From TMED23 sp964566055 (GTDB lineage: Bacteria; Pseudomonadota; Alphaproteobacteria; Rhodospirillales; UBA2165), in the NCBI GenBank assembly GCA_964566055.1, contig CAZMHI010000019.1, positions 1 through 64,000 on the forward strand: a stretch of 64,000 nt of DNA, read 5' to 3'. The position numbers were made by a program, and so were the translations under genes. Below are positions 16,104-25,461 of this stretch, piece by piece. The notes below the pieces were generated by a model. It did not search any database, was not told where the DNA came from, and saw only the letters and a program-made list of their open reading frames with translations. The stretch's first letter is position 1. Each line of letters opens with the position of its first letter.

Positions 16104-17366
16104 ATGGATCATTTTGACTATAAAAACGGCGCTCTCGCCGCCGAAGACATGCCGATTTCCGAGATTGCGGAAGCTGTCGGCACGCCTTTTTATTGTTATT
16201 CGACAGCGACAATTGAACGCCACTACCGGGTATTTGAAGAAGCTTTGGCTGATCTTCCGGCAACCATTTGTTATGCCGTTAAAGCCAATTCGAACCTCGC
16301 TGTCATCAAAACGCTGGCTGATCTCGGCGCTGGCGCCGATGTCGTATCTTCAGGTGAGCTAACTCGCGCCCTCAAAGCCGGCATACCGGCCAACAAAATT
16401 GTCTTTTCCGGCGTCGGCAAAACGCCGGACGAATTGGCGCATGCACTCAAAGAAAACATCCTGCAGATTAATGTTGAATCTGAACCGGAATTACAGATCT
16501 TAAATGAAATAGCCGGCTCGATGGGTGTGATCGCGCCGGTCGCCTTTCGGATCAATCCAGATGTTGATGCCCATACTCATGATAAAATATCAACCGGGCG
16601 GTCGGAAGATAAATTTGGCATTGAGTGGACGCGCATTCATGACGTCATCACTCGCGCCAGCAATTTGCCAAATATCGAGATCGCCGGATTGGCCATGCAT
16701 ATCGGCTCTCAATTGACAGAGCTTGAGCCTTTTCTGGATGCCTTTATTAGGCTCCGGGATGTCGTCGCCATCTTGCGCGCCGATGGGCACAAAATTCCAC
16801 GGCTTGATCTCGGCGGCGGCCTCGGCATTCCTTATGATGCCGCTACGACACCAAGCCCGGCGGAGTACGGCAAAGTTGTCAGTGAAATTCTCGGCGATCT
16901 AGAGGCTGAGTTATTGTTTGAGCCGGGCCGGCTGATCGTCGGCAATGCCGGTATTCTTGTCACTCGGATTATCTATGTGAAAGAGGGTGCGACCCGCCGA
17001 TTCCTGATTTTGGATGCGGCGATGAATGATCTGATGCGGCCTAGCCTCTATGAGGCCAAGCACAATATCGTGCCGGTGAACGAGCCTAACTCTGGTGCAA
17101 ATCTGGAGCGAGTAGACGTGGTTGGCCCGGTCTGTGAGACCGGCGACACTTTTGCCACCGAGCTGGATTTGCCCTCCGCAGAAGCTGGGGATTTATTGGC
17201 TATTCGCTCAGCTGGGGCCTACGGTGCCGTGATGGCATCGACTTATAACAGCCGGGCCTTGATACCAGAAGTAATGGTAAAAGGTAACGCTTATTCAATT
17301 ATTCGCGAGCGCATAGAGCCTGAGACTTTGATAAAGTACGAAAATCTGCCAGAATGGGACTCCTAA
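16104..17366 (+). CDS. lysA: Diaminopimelate decarboxylase
   Basis: Fold-type III PLP enzyme that decarboxylates meso-diaminopimelate to lysine. The PLP lysine is in CYAVKANSN (Lys60), followed by the phosphate-binding GGGLGIPY, EPGRLIVGNAG and the PVCETGDTFA segment with the active-site Cys and Glu from the partner subunit. 420 residues fits the family. The ATG of MDHFDYKNG is preferred; a TTG overlapping the lptM stop would add eight residues. Third gene after argH and the LptM-like gene; a 9-bp inverted repeat follows it. Confidence 0.94.
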   Translation: MDHFDYKNGALAAEDMPISEIAEAVGTPFYCYSTATIERHYRVFEEALADLPATICYAVKANSNLAVIKTLADLGAGADVVSSGELTRALKAGIPANKIVFSGVGKTPDELAHALKENILQINVESEPELQILNEIAGSMGVIAPVAFRINPDVDAHTHDKISTGRSEDKFGIEWTRIHDVITRASNLPNIEIAGLAMHIGSQLTELEPFLDAFIRLRDVVAILRADGHKIPRLDLGGGLGIPYDAATTPSPAEYGKVVSEILGDLEAELLFEPGRLIVGNAGILVTRIIYVKEGATRRFLILDAAMNDLMRPSLYEAKHNIVPVNEPNSGANLERVDVVGPVCETGDTFATELDLPSAEAGDLLAIRSAGAYGAVMASTYNSRALIPEVMVKGNAYSIIRERIEPETLIKYENLPEWDS

Positions 17367-17396
17367 ACGACGGATAACTGCCCATATGTCGTTTAG
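17363..17396. repeat. 9-bp inverted repeat after lysA
   Basis: CTAAACGAC and GTCGTTTAG pair around a 16-base loop, with the lysA stop codon in the left arm. There is no T tract, so it may be an RNA-stabilising hairpin or a weak attenuator rather than a full terminator between lysA and the DUF4175 gene. Confidence 0.4.
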
Positions 17397-17415
17397 CCAT
17401 TGTTAGCCAATTGCA

Positions 17416-19959
17416 TTGGTAGGTGAGAATTTGGCAAACGGTAATAAAAGACACGGAATTTTTTACCAAGCCTATCTCAGACTGGCTCGGCTCAGTCTGA
17501 CCTGGGAGCGCTTGTGGCCGGCGCTTTGGCCAGCGACAGCGCTCGCCGGTGTATTTGTTATTGCAGCTCTGCTTGAGCTTTTTAATTATCTGCCGATATG
17601 GTTGCATGCGGGATTAGTCATCGCCTTTCTCATTGGCTTTCTGGCAGCTTTGCAAAAAGCGGTTACCAGGCTGCCGCGAATCAAAGATATTCAGGCCAAA
17701 CATCATATTGAACAAGCCAGCGGGTTTGATCACCGCCCCCTGACGGCGCTTGATGATTCCCTGGCCGCCGGCCAAGGCGATGCGCAAGCCCGGGCTCTTT
17801 GGCGGGCACATTTAAATCGGATGAAGGAAAAATCCGATCATTTAAAACTAGGTGTGCCAAAAGCAGGGCTGGCCAAGCGTGATCCTTGGGGCAGCCGAGC
17901 GGCCGTTGCGCTCCTGCTCATTGTCGGCGTGATCGCCGCCGGCAGTGATAGCTTTTCGAGGTTGGGCCGGGCAATCTTGCCGGAGTTGAACGCTCTCACT
18001 TTGGGGCGTTCAGTTGCCATCAATATTTGGATCACGCCGCCCGCTTATACAGGCTTGCCGCCAATCGTTTTGCATAAAAGTAACAAAGTGTCTGAACGAG
18101 AGGGCGCGGCACAGCCGAATATTCTGCAAGTACCCGCCGGGAGTTCTATTTTAGCGCAGGTCAATGGCGGCGGTGCCTTGCCGCAGCTCTCAGTTAGTGC
18201 CAAAGCAAACGCTTCTAATTCAATGGATTTTAATCGCATTGAAGCTGACGCCTATCATCTAGAAACCGAACTTGGCGGTGCAGCATTGCCGACCGGCGAC
18301 CGGTTGTCGATCATCCAGCATGGCCACGAACTGGCCGGCTGGCCGATGACCATCGACAAAGATGCGGCGCCAACCGTGGAATTTTCAGCTGCGCCGGACG
18401 CCACGCCTCAGCTTCGTCTGCAGCTGCCTTTCCAGGCCGAAGATGATTACGGCATTAAATCGGTCACCGCCTCAATCCGCCGCTTGGATGGTAAAAGAAT
18501 CCCGGGCGGCGAAGATGAAATAATCCTGCGTTTGCCTCTGCCGGGTGAGGAAGAGACCAGCGTAAAAGGTAAATCAAATCACGATTTAATCTCGCATGTT
18601 TGGGCAGGGTTGCCGGTTCTTGTCCATTTGCTGGCTGGCGACGAGCAGGGCCAAACCGGCCTCAGCCAGGTCGAGCCGGTAATAATGCCGGAGCGCCGGT
18701 TCAGTCACGCCGCAGCGAAAGAAATCTACGAGATTCGCAAGCAACTCGCGGTCGATAAGCGGTCCCGCATCCTGGCGGGTCTCAAACTTGACCAGCTGAC
18801 CGATGAGCCAGAGCTGTTTGACGGCAACAACACCATCTATTTGGGCCTCAGGGTAGCCCGTGAGCGTCTCAAGCGCGATCAGCGGGAACTGGCCGTGGTC
18901 CAGGTTCAGAAAATGCTGTGGGACATCGCCTTGCAAATTGAGGAAGGCAGAGCCGCCACCGCCGGGGCCGATCTCCGGGCAGCGCAGCGCCGCCTCATGG
19001 AAGCCCTCGACCGCAATGCCAGCGCCGCCGAAATTGAACGCTTGATGAATGAAGTGCAAAAAGCGCTGGAAAAATTCATGTCGTCGCTGATGCGCGAGTT
19101 ACAGCAACGCGGCCAGCTTTCTCCGCTCGATCCCAATGCCCAAACCATGACCAACCAGGATATTCAACGCATGCTGGATCGGGCCCGTGAACTGATGCGT
19201 CAAGGTTCGCGCGAGGCCGCCCGCCAGTTAATGGCTGAGTTGCAGCGCATGCTGGAAAATCTGCGCAGCGCCTTATCCAGAGGCGGCCGCCAAAGCCAGC
19301 AATCAAAGGAAGCGCAGCAAATGATGCGGGAGCTGCGAGATATTATCCGCAAACAGCAAAAGCTGCTGGATGAAACGCATAAACGTGCTCAGCGCGACCC
19401 GGCGGAACGGGAGCAGGAAGGCAAAAAAGATACCGAGGGCCTCACCGATCAGGAAGGCATTCGCCGCCAGCTTGGTAAAATGATGCAAAAGCTGGGCGAG
19501 ATGATGGGCCAAATTCCCAAAGGCTTGGGTAAAGCTGAACGGGAAATGCGCCAGTCCGAAAAAGCGCTCGGCAAAGGCCAGCCTGGCAATTCTGTCGGAC
19601 CACAATCCCGCGCTCTGGAAGCACTCAGGCAAGGGGCCAGAAATTCAGCCAGGGCGATGGCCCGGCGGATGGGCAGAGGACGTGGCCGCGCCAATGGCCG
19701 GCGGGGACCCGGTGGCCGCTTTGGCGCCTTTACGGGGCCTAGGCTGCGCGGTATGCGGCCCGGCAATCGCGACCCCTTTGGCCGGCGTCAACAGGAAGAG
19801 GGCAATCAGGGCACCGCCACTGGCCGGGTTAAAATTCCGGGCGAAAGCGAAATGCAGCGGGCGCGTGAAATTCTCGAAGAGCTTCGCCGCCGCGCCGGTG
19901 ATCTCTGGCGGCCCGAGATTGAGCTCGACTATATTGAACGCCTGCTCAAACGGTTTTAA
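17416..19959 (+). CDS. DUF4175 / TIGR02302-family membrane protein
   Basis: An 847-residue protein. Two transmembrane helices lie at about residues 35-82 and a third near 160-180; a large beta-rich region follows (to about 440), then a long helical, highly charged Gln/Arg/Met-rich part (about 520-720) and a Gly/Arg-rich low-complexity stretch with GRGRGRANGRRGPGG before a final helix. This matches the alphaproteobacterial TIGR02302 family of unknown role that typically follows lysA. The start is a TTG in this reading, with a GGTGAG motif inside the first codons, so the exact start is uncertain. It converges on the methyltransferase gene, overlapping by four bases. Confidence 0.82.
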   Translation: MVGENLANGNKRHGIFYQAYLRLARLSLTWERLWPALWPATALAGVFVIAALLELFNYLPIWLHAGLVIAFLIGFLAALQKAVTRLPRIKDIQAKHHIEQASGFDHRPLTALDDSLAAGQGDAQARALWRAHLNRMKEKSDHLKLGVPKAGLAKRDPWGSRAAVALLLIVGVIAAGSDSFSRLGRAILPELNALTLGRSVAINIWITPPAYTGLPPIVLHKSNKVSEREGAAQPNILQVPAGSSILAQVNGGGALPQLSVSAKANASNSMDFNRIEADAYHLETELGGAALPTGDRLSIIQHGHELAGWPMTIDKDAAPTVEFSAAPDATPQLRLQLPFQAEDDYGIKSVTASIRRLDGKRIPGGEDEIILRLPLPGEEETSVKGKSNHDLISHVWAGLPVLVHLLAGDEQGQTGLSQVEPVIMPERRFSHAAAKEIYEIRKQLAVDKRSRILAGLKLDQLTDEPELFDGNNTIYLGLRVARERLKRDQRELAVVQVQKMLWDIALQIEEGRAATAGADLRAAQRRLMEALDRNASAAEIERLMNEVQKALEKFMSSLMRELQQRGQLSPLDPNAQTMTNQDIQRMLDRARELMRQGSREAARQLMAELQRMLENLRSALSRGGRQSQQSKEAQQMMRELRDIIRKQQKLLDETHKRAQRDPAEREQEGKKDTEGLTDQEGIRRQLGKMMQKLGEMMGQIPKGLGKAEREMRQSEKALGKGQPGNSVGPQSRALEALRQGARNSARAMARRMGRGRGRANGRRGPGGRFGAFTGPRLRGMRPGNRDPFGRRQQEEGNQGTATGRVKIPGESEMQRAREILEELRRRAGDLWRPEIELDYIERLLKRF

Positions 19960-20516
19960 GACTTAACCACCCGTAATTTTATCTGGATTTCTTTGAGCAC
20001 ATTGTATTCGTGCATGGCGCGGGTGGCGAGTTCGGTTGAGGTAATTTCGCCTTTCTGCAAACGCTCAACCAGATCATCCGCCGGCACCCACTGAACATCT
20101 TCAACTTCAAAATCGACGTCAAGATAATCAGCTAGCGGCGTGTTAGCATAACCTGCTTCGCGCCATTCCGCGTTTAGCCGCTTGGAAAAAAGATGAAATT
20201 GCTCCGGCAAGATCGGCCGGACATGGGTCGGATCAGTGACAAAATCATCATGGCGCGGATGGGGCACGGTGATAGTGATCTCCGCTCCCGGCTGACAAAT
20301 CCGATATAGTTCCTTGATGATCGAGAGATAAATTTCTTTGGTCTCACCCAAATGCTCAAGCACATGGCTCATGACGATTTCAGCGGCGCTGTTATCATCA
20401 AACGGCCAAGGAAAATTCTCAAGATCAACCACCTGATCAGGGGTGCAAGATGGCTGACTATCTATATTGAGATAGCCATCGATCTGATTATTGCCACAGC
20501 CAAGGTTCAGCCGCAT
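19956..20516 (-). CDS. SAM-dependent class I methyltransferase
   Basis: A 186-residue predicted methyltransferase with motif I LNLGCGNNQIDGYLNID at the N-terminus and VMSHVLEHLGE as the post-III motif, typical of the UbiE/Methyltransf_11-like enzymes near cell-surface polysaccharide genes. PHPRHDDFVTDPTHVRPI is a recognisable central loop of this subgroup. Substrate unknown. It is preceded, in the same direction, by a 78-codon reading frame with a good ribosome site. Confidence 0.82.
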   Translation of the reverse strand: MRLNLGCGNNQIDGYLNIDSQPSCTPDQVVDLENFPWPFDDNSAAEIVMSHVLEHLGETKEIYLSIIKELYRICQPGAEITITVPHPRHDDFVTDPTHVRPILPEQFHLFSKRLNAEWREAGYANTPLADYLDVDFEVEDVQWVPADDLVERLQKGEITSTELATRAMHEYNVLKEIQIKLRVVKS

Positions 20517-20560
20517 CGTAAAACCTCATCTTTAGTATTTTCCCCTGAGCCACTCTAACC

Positions 20561-20797
20561 TCAGCGCCGGACCATACGCAACCATCTCGATTTTGTCAGA
20601 TAGTTGGTGATGGGCACCTGAATTGCAGAAATAAAATCATCCACGAATTTCTGGCGCAGCCGATAACTCTCGACGCGAGCGCCAATCCAGCCATCATGGT
20701 GCGATGGCAAATTAGGTTTAGAAAGGACAGTTTGAGATACGGGCTTTACTTCCGGATCACCCCGGCCTGCCAGCGGGTGAATACCAATCCAATTCAT
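20561..20797 (-). CDS. Small unrecognised protein
   Basis: A 78-residue reading frame with ATG start and a strong GAGGGAG ribosome site seven bases upstream. The product is basic at its C-terminus (KSRWLRMVRR) and has no membrane segment. It could be a small real gene of the methyltransferase transcription unit or the remnant of a longer surface-sugar gene. No function can be given. The remaining 175 bases to the zinc-ribbon gene show nothing I can identify. Confidence 0.4.
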   Translation of the reverse strand: MNWIGIHPLAGRGDPEVKPVSQTVLSKPNLPSHHDGWIGARVESYRLRQKFVDDFISAIQVPITNYLTKSRWLRMVRR

Positions 20798-20972
20798 TTT
20801 TTTCGCTCCCTCAAAGCACGCGGCTTAAACCGCGCATACCAATATCGGAGCAAAAACCGTGCCGCTGACGCTTCTTCAAAAAGGGTTTATTATCAAAAGG
20901 TTAACAACGTGGCTTTGGAACAGCTAAGTTTCAGCTGGGCATTATTTACCGCTATGTTGGATGATTTAGCCG

Positions 20973-22100
20973 CTATTTATCTTCTTTTTTCTCCGGCGCA
21001 GCTTCCCCTTGCTCACCGCCTTCAGCACCGGCTTCATCCTGGAACGGGCCATAGACCACATCAACATCCCTGCCAGTGGCAATCGTTGATTCGATAAATC
21101 TGGTGGTGAATTTAACATTTTCGTTGGGTTTCAGCATCTTCTTATTGGGGATGACCGTTTTCACGGCAATCATCGCCTTATTGCCATCTAATATGCGCAC
21201 AAACAGTTGTGGCACAGGCTGTTCAACATCGCTGACATTCCTAAGCAAACCACGTAGCACAATATAATCTTTACCATCGATGGATTCGCGTTTCGGATTA
21301 CCGGCATTTACTTCAAGACCCTCACCCGGAATAGCCACGCGTAAGCCAATCAGTTCAAAGACGACATTGGTTGCAGGAATGATATCAACCACGATACCAC
21401 GCATAACGACCATGCCGGCGCCAAGTCCAATAACGACAACCAGGACAGCAGCAACTTTGACCAAAGTCATGACTAGGCTGCCTTCAGGCTCTTCGTCGTC
21501 GTCTTCGTCAGGATCATACATCGCTTCGGGAAGCGGATCGGGATCGGGAATATCTTCAGGGTCTAAATCTTCGTCAAAATCGTCCTCCGGCACTGGTTCG
21601 CTATAGGATTCCAGCGGTTCGGGATCTTCTAATTCTTCCAGCGCTTCTTCATCAATCTCTGTGACATCTTCAGGAACTTCGGCTGCAAAGGAGCCGGCAT
21701 CATCAACGTCATCGGTATCGCCGAGCATTTCATTAAGCTCATCATCGGAAGGCAATTCCTCTTCCGGAATGGGTTCCGGCTCGGGCAGCGGCGCCGGTTC
21801 AGGTTCGGGCTCCGGCAGCGGTTCAGGTTCGAACTCTGGCTCCGGCAGAGGGGCAGGCGCCGGTTCGGGTATAGGAGCAGCAACGGGAGCTGGTGCGGCG
21901 ACTTGCGGCGGCATGGCAAACTGCGATGGTGAGACGTACTGAACAGGAACGAAATGTGCTTGCGGTTGAGGCACCACCGGATATTGGTGCCAGGTATGAC
22001 TGCAATTATAACAACGAACGGCCCGGCCACCCGCTCCGATCATTGCACCGTCGACGCTGAAAGATGTCGAACAAGAAGGACAAGAAATATACATCGGCAT
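20973..22100 (-). CDS. Zinc-ribbon / DUF3426 membrane protein
   Basis: 375 residues. The N-terminal MJ0042-type zinc ribbon uses Cys7, Cys10, Cys30 and Cys33 (CPSC...CYNC). A long Pro-Glu repeat region and an acidic stretch follow (about 60-205), then one transmembrane helix (about 207-232) and a DUF3426 domain with YIVLRGLLRNVSDVEQPVP, a FxLYD-like beta sandwich outside the membrane. Such genes are typically placed next to ftsE in alphaproteobacteria, suggesting a link to envelope growth, but the role is unproven. Divergent from ftsE; they share a 130-base promoter region. Confidence 0.85.
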   Translation of the reverse strand: MPMYISCPSCSTSFSVDGAMIGAGGRAVRCYNCSHTWHQYPVVPQPQAHFVPVQYVSPSQFAMPPQVAAPAPVAAPIPEPAPAPLPEPEFEPEPLPEPEPEPAPLPEPEPIPEEELPSDDELNEMLGDTDDVDDAGSFAAEVPEDVTEIDEEALEELEDPEPLESYSEPVPEDDFDEDLDPEDIPDPDPLPEAMYDPDEDDDEEPEGSLVMTLVKVAAVLVVVIGLGAGMVVMRGIVVDIIPATNVVFELIGLRVAIPGEGLEVNAGNPKRESIDGKDYIVLRGLLRNVSDVEQPVPQLFVRILDGNKAMIAVKTVIPNKKMLKPNENVKFTTRFIESTIATGRDVDVVYGPFQDEAGAEGGEQGEAAPEKKEDK

Positions 22101-22232
22101 CCATTGTCATTACACTATTGATACTTATAGGAAAATGCGGTTCTGAACGCAAGCGGCGCTGGACGAAAGGGCAAGTCGCATGTCATTCTGGGGCCGCTTA
22201 ACCGGAACTCTTGAGGATCACAAAGCTATAAT

Positions 22233-22952
22233 ATGGCCGAAGTCGTTCGATTTGAAAATGTAGGACTGCGCTATGGCTTAGGGCCGGAAGTGCTGCAAGA
22301 CATCTCATTTGGCCTTGAAGCAGGTTCATTTCACTTCCTGATAGGCCCCAGTGGCGCTGGAAAATCGTCACTTTTGCGGTTGATGTACCTCGCTCATCGC
22401 CAAACCCGTGGCATGATCTCTTTATTCGGGCGAGATGTCTCTGTCCTGCCGCGAGAGCAGTTTCCCAAGATCAGAAGGCGCATCGGTGTGGTCTTCCAGG
22501 ACTTTAGATTGCTACCCCATTTAAGCGCCTTTGATAACGTTGCCTTACCGCTGCGAGTGGCCGGAGTACGCGAATCGGAAATTCGCCGCCACGTAGAAGA
22601 GCTGCTGGTTTGGGTCGCCCTGGAAAATCATATGGATGTCCGTCCGCCGACCATGTCAGGTGGTCAGCAGCAACGGGTTGCCATTGCGCGGGCGGTTATT
22701 GCCCGGCCCAAAATCCTTTATGCCGATGAGCCGACCGGTAATGTCGATGACCGCATCGCCGACCGCTTGATGCATTTATTTGAAGAACTCAACCGGTTGG
22801 GCACCACGGTTGTAATTGCCACTCACAACGAGGCTATTGTCCAGGAGTTCGGACGGCCCGTATTGAAAATTGATGCTGGCCGGCTGGAAATAATCCCAAC
22901 CGGCGAAGCAAATCTTGAGAGTATAACTGCGGCGAAAAAGGTAAGCGAATGA
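22233..22952 (+). CDS. ftsE: Cell division ATP-binding protein FtsE
   Basis: ABC ATPase of 239 residues: Walker A GPSGAGKSS (38-46), Q-loop in VFQDFRLLP, signature MSGGQQQRVAIARA and Walker B ILYADEPTG. FtsE with FtsX forms an ABC-type complex at the divisome that controls peptidoglycan hydrolases through the membrane. It overlaps ftsX by four bases (ATGA), so the two are made together. The RRIGVVFQDFRLL wording is diagnostic of FtsE among ABC ATPases. Confidence 0.95.
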   Translation: MAEVVRFENVGLRYGLGPEVLQDISFGLEAGSFHFLIGPSGAGKSSLLRLMYLAHRQTRGMISLFGRDVSVLPREQFPKIRRRIGVVFQDFRLLPHLSAFDNVALPLRVAGVRESEIRRHVEELLVWVALENHMDVRPPTMSGGQQQRVAIARAVIARPKILYADEPTGNVDDRIADRLMHLFEELNRLGTTVVIATHNEAIVQEFGRPVLKIDAGRLEIIPTGEANLESITAAKKVSE

Positions 22953-23833
22953 TGCTTTTTCGCCAATCCAATCTCGCTCTCGAAAAAGACGATACCAACA
23001 GGTTCCTGCCGTGGCTGATCGCCTTTATGGTCTTGCTGGCGGCCCTTTCAGTGGCCGGACTGCTGATGCTCCATCAAATTTCAAGCTCCTTTGAGCACGG
23101 CATCAAAGACACCATGACAATCCAGATACCTGCCGCTGAAAACAGTCGGGTAGATGAAAATCATGTAAAAAAAGCCTTGGCCGCGCTCAAACAGGCCGAC
23201 GGTGTATTGTCATCCAAGCGTATCGCCTCGACCGAAATTAGTGAATTGCTGAAACCGTGGCTTGGTGAAACAGCTGGATCTGACGGCCTGCCCCTACCAC
23301 GGATCATTGATGTCGAAGTTGACCGGAGCTCGGATTTAAGCGCTGAGAAATTAACTGATCTCCTGGCGCCGATCATCCCCGGCACGACCGTCGATGATCA
23401 TAGCGTCTGGCTTACCAGTCTGGTTGATACGCTGCGTTCAACCGAGTTAATCGCCTTAGCCGTGGTTTTATTGATCACCCTGGCAACCATCGGCACCGTT
23501 ATTTTTACTACTCGTACCGGTATGGGCATCCATCGCCGGACCATCGAAGTGCTGCATTTTGTGGGCGCCCAGGACGAGTTTATCGCCCGCCAGTTTGCGC
23601 TACGTGCCTTTATTGTCGGTCTGCAAGGCGGTTTCGTCGGCATTTTGCTGGCGGCGCCAATTCTTTATCTATTTGATTTTGTCTTAAAAAATCTGGAAGA
23701 CGGCTTGCTGCCAAAAGCCAGTCTGGATGTTTCCATCTGGATCAGTGTCGGCGCGATTATTCCGGTCATCGCTCTTATTGCCATGGCGACTGCTCGCTCT
23801 ACGGTGTTAAAAAGTTTAAAGAAAATGGTGTAG
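22949..23833 (+). CDS. ftsX: Cell division protein FtsX
   Basis: 294-residue permease-like subunit with one N-terminal transmembrane helix (about 25-47), a periplasmic domain (about 50-165) and three C-terminal helices, as FtsX should have. TRTGMGIHRRTIEVLHFVGAQDEFIARQF is the family's conserved cytoplasmic loop after helix 2. Its periplasmic domain transmits FtsE ATP hydrolysis to cell-wall hydrolase activators. Coupled to ftsE upstream and followed three bases later by the ydcF-like gene. Confidence 0.93.
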   Translation: MMLFRQSNLALEKDDTNRFLPWLIAFMVLLAALSVAGLLMLHQISSSFEHGIKDTMTIQIPAAENSRVDENHVKKALAALKQADGVLSSKRIASTEISELLKPWLGETAGSDGLPLPRIIDVEVDRSSDLSAEKLTDLLAPIIPGTTVDDHSVWLTSLVDTLRSTELIALAVVLLITLATIGTVIFTTRTGMGIHRRTIEVLHFVGAQDEFIARQFALRAFIVGLQGGFVGILLAAPILYLFDFVLKNLEDGLLPKASLDVSIWISVGAIIPVIALIAMATARSTVLKSLKKMV

Positions 23834-23836
23834 ATC

Positions 23837-24493
23837 ATGGCGACGCCGCACACCATGTTTGGAACCCCTCGACCAAAACGCCGCTGGCGGCTGTTTAGTT
23901 TATTGCTCGTTGTATTAATTGGTGTCTGGGTTTATGGGCTTGTCGCCTTTGTTGGCCTGATACCACAAAAACCGATTGAGGCGAAGCGGTCTACTGATGC
24001 GATTGTCGTGCTGACCGGCGGCAGCGACCGGCTGAAAGAGGGTTTGACTTTATTGACGGATAAAAAGGCTAAGAAGCTGTTTGTCTCAGGCGTTTATCGG
24101 GGCAACGATGTGCGCCGGCTGCTTGAAATTCAACAGCGCAGCCCGGCTGATCTACTGTGTTGCATCAGCCTGGGCTATAACGCCACCAGTACCGCCGGCA
24201 ACGCGATAGAAACCGCCGGCTGGATTGCGGATCAAAATTACCATTCCCTTCGGCTGGTAACAGCCAATTATCACATGCCACGCAGCCTGCTGGAATTTCA
24301 CCACCTTATGCCAACGCTTGAGATTATCCCCCACGCAGTCTTCCCGGCGCAATTTAAACGCGCCCAATGGTGGCTATGGCCTGGCACGGCAGCACTGATT
24401 ATCAGCGAATATACCAAATATATTGTTGCCTCCACGCGCAGAAAATTAGACAAGCTATGGGGTATGACGATTAATGGATCTCCTGCCTCATGA
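23837..24493 (+). CDS. YdcF/DUF218 (ElyC-like) envelope protein
   Basis: 218 residues with one N-terminal membrane anchor (about 20-42) and a DUF218 Rossmann-like domain: AIVVLTGGSDRLKEGL, a central SLGYNATSTAGNAIETAGW with the conserved Asn-Thr region, and LVTANYHMPRSLLEFHHLMP. Members act on envelope polysaccharide or vitamin B12-related steps in different bacteria; in this ftsEX-plsC context an envelope role is most likely. It overlaps plsC by four bases. Confidence 0.85.
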   Translation: MATPHTMFGTPRPKRRWRLFSLLLVVLIGVWVYGLVAFVGLIPQKPIEAKRSTDAIVVLTGGSDRLKEGLTLLTDKKAKKLFVSGVYRGNDVRRLLEIQQRSPADLLCCISLGYNATSTAGNAIETAGWIADQNYHSLRLVTANYHMPRSLLEFHHLMPTLEIIPHAVFPAQFKRAQWWLWPGTAALIISEYTKYIVASTRRKLDKLWGMTINGSPAS

Positions 24494-25218
24494 ACTATAT
24501 TCGCTCTGGCCTGTTTAATTTCCTGTTTTTCGCCTGGACCGCTTTTATGCTGGCCTTCCTCTGGGTGGCCATGCCGTTTTCACCAGCAACCTTTCGCCGT
24601 GCCATTTCGCTGTGGCCTAAAGGCTGTTTTGCACTGCTTAAAATTATCGGCGTCTCCTTCGAAATGCGGGGGTTGGAAAACATACCCAAAAAGCCGGTCG
24701 TATTCGCGGTTAAACACCAGTCTGTGTGGGAAACGATCTTTTTCCTCTGGCAGCATCGCGACAATGCCTACATCATGAAATCCGAGCTCGCCCGCATCCC
24801 GTTTTGGGGCTGGTATATGACCAAAAGCTCGCATGTGCTGGTCGACCGGACCGGCGGCGCAAAATCCATGCGGGAAATGATCCGGAAAACCAAAGCAATA
24901 ATGGATAACAGCCGCTCAATTGCGATTTTCCCGGAAGGCACCAGGATGCCGTCAGGTACAATTGGCAAATTCCATCCGGGCGTTGCCGCGATATATACGC
25001 AATTGAACACCACTGTTGTACCGGTCGCTGTTAATTCAGGACTGTTCTGGCCGCGCCGTAAATTTCTCAAGAAACCGGGTAAAATTGTGATCGAGTTTTT
25101 ACCTGCAATAGAACCCGGCATGGACCGAAAATCTTTTATGACTGAACTGCAACGCCGCATCAAAGAGGCCACTCAGAAGCTCGAAAAAGAAGCGGGTTTT
25201 GTGGCGCCGGAAAAATAG
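24490..25218 (+). CDS. plsC: 1-acyl-sn-glycerol-3-phosphate acyltransferase
   Basis: Membrane acyltransferase that converts lysophosphatidic to phosphatidic acid. It has an N-terminal hydrophobic helix, the active-site motif in KHQSVWETIFF (His76, with Glu81 at the usual Asp position of HX4D), the substrate motif FPEGTRMPSG (about 148) and VPVAVNSGLFWPR. 242 residues is normal. The HX4E form is seen in other proteobacterial members, so activity is expected. Last gene of the ftsE-ftsX-ydcF-plsC unit; about 300 AT-rich bases with a promoter for nrdJ follow. Confidence 0.92.
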   Translation: MNYIRSGLFNFLFFAWTAFMLAFLWVAMPFSPATFRRAISLWPKGCFALLKIIGVSFEMRGLENIPKKPVVFAVKHQSVWETIFFLWQHRDNAYIMKSELARIPFWGWYMTKSSHVLVDRTGGAKSMREMIRKTKAIMDNSRSIAIFPEGTRMPSGTIGKFHPGVAAIYTQLNTTVVPVAVNSGLFWPRRKFLKKPGKIVIEFLPAIEPGMDRKSFMTELQRRIKEATQKLEKEAGFVAPEK

Positions 25219-25431
25219 TCGTGAGGCAATTATCAGGAAAAGCGCTGAAAATCTCTTTTTATAGGGATTAACAGCTTAATTTATAATTTTTACTGATTTC
25301 CTAGCATATAGCTCGCCATCAGCCTGTGAATCCTGTGCAAAACATAATTAATTAAATAATATCAATCGGTTAAGATTGTATAATATAGGGAGTTAAATTT
25401 GAATTACGGGGAAACAAAACAGGAACTTTTC

Positions 25432-25461
25432 TTGACCTTCTCTGTAGTTTACCGCTACACT
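25432..25461 (+). promoter_or_regulatory. Sigma-70-like promoter for nrdJ
   Basis: TTGACC and TACACT are separated by 18 bases and lie about 55 bases before the nrdJ ATG. The rest of the 296-base gap between plsC and nrdJ is AT-rich; I saw no cobalamin riboswitch core and no convincing pair of NrdR boxes in it. Confidence 0.5.
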
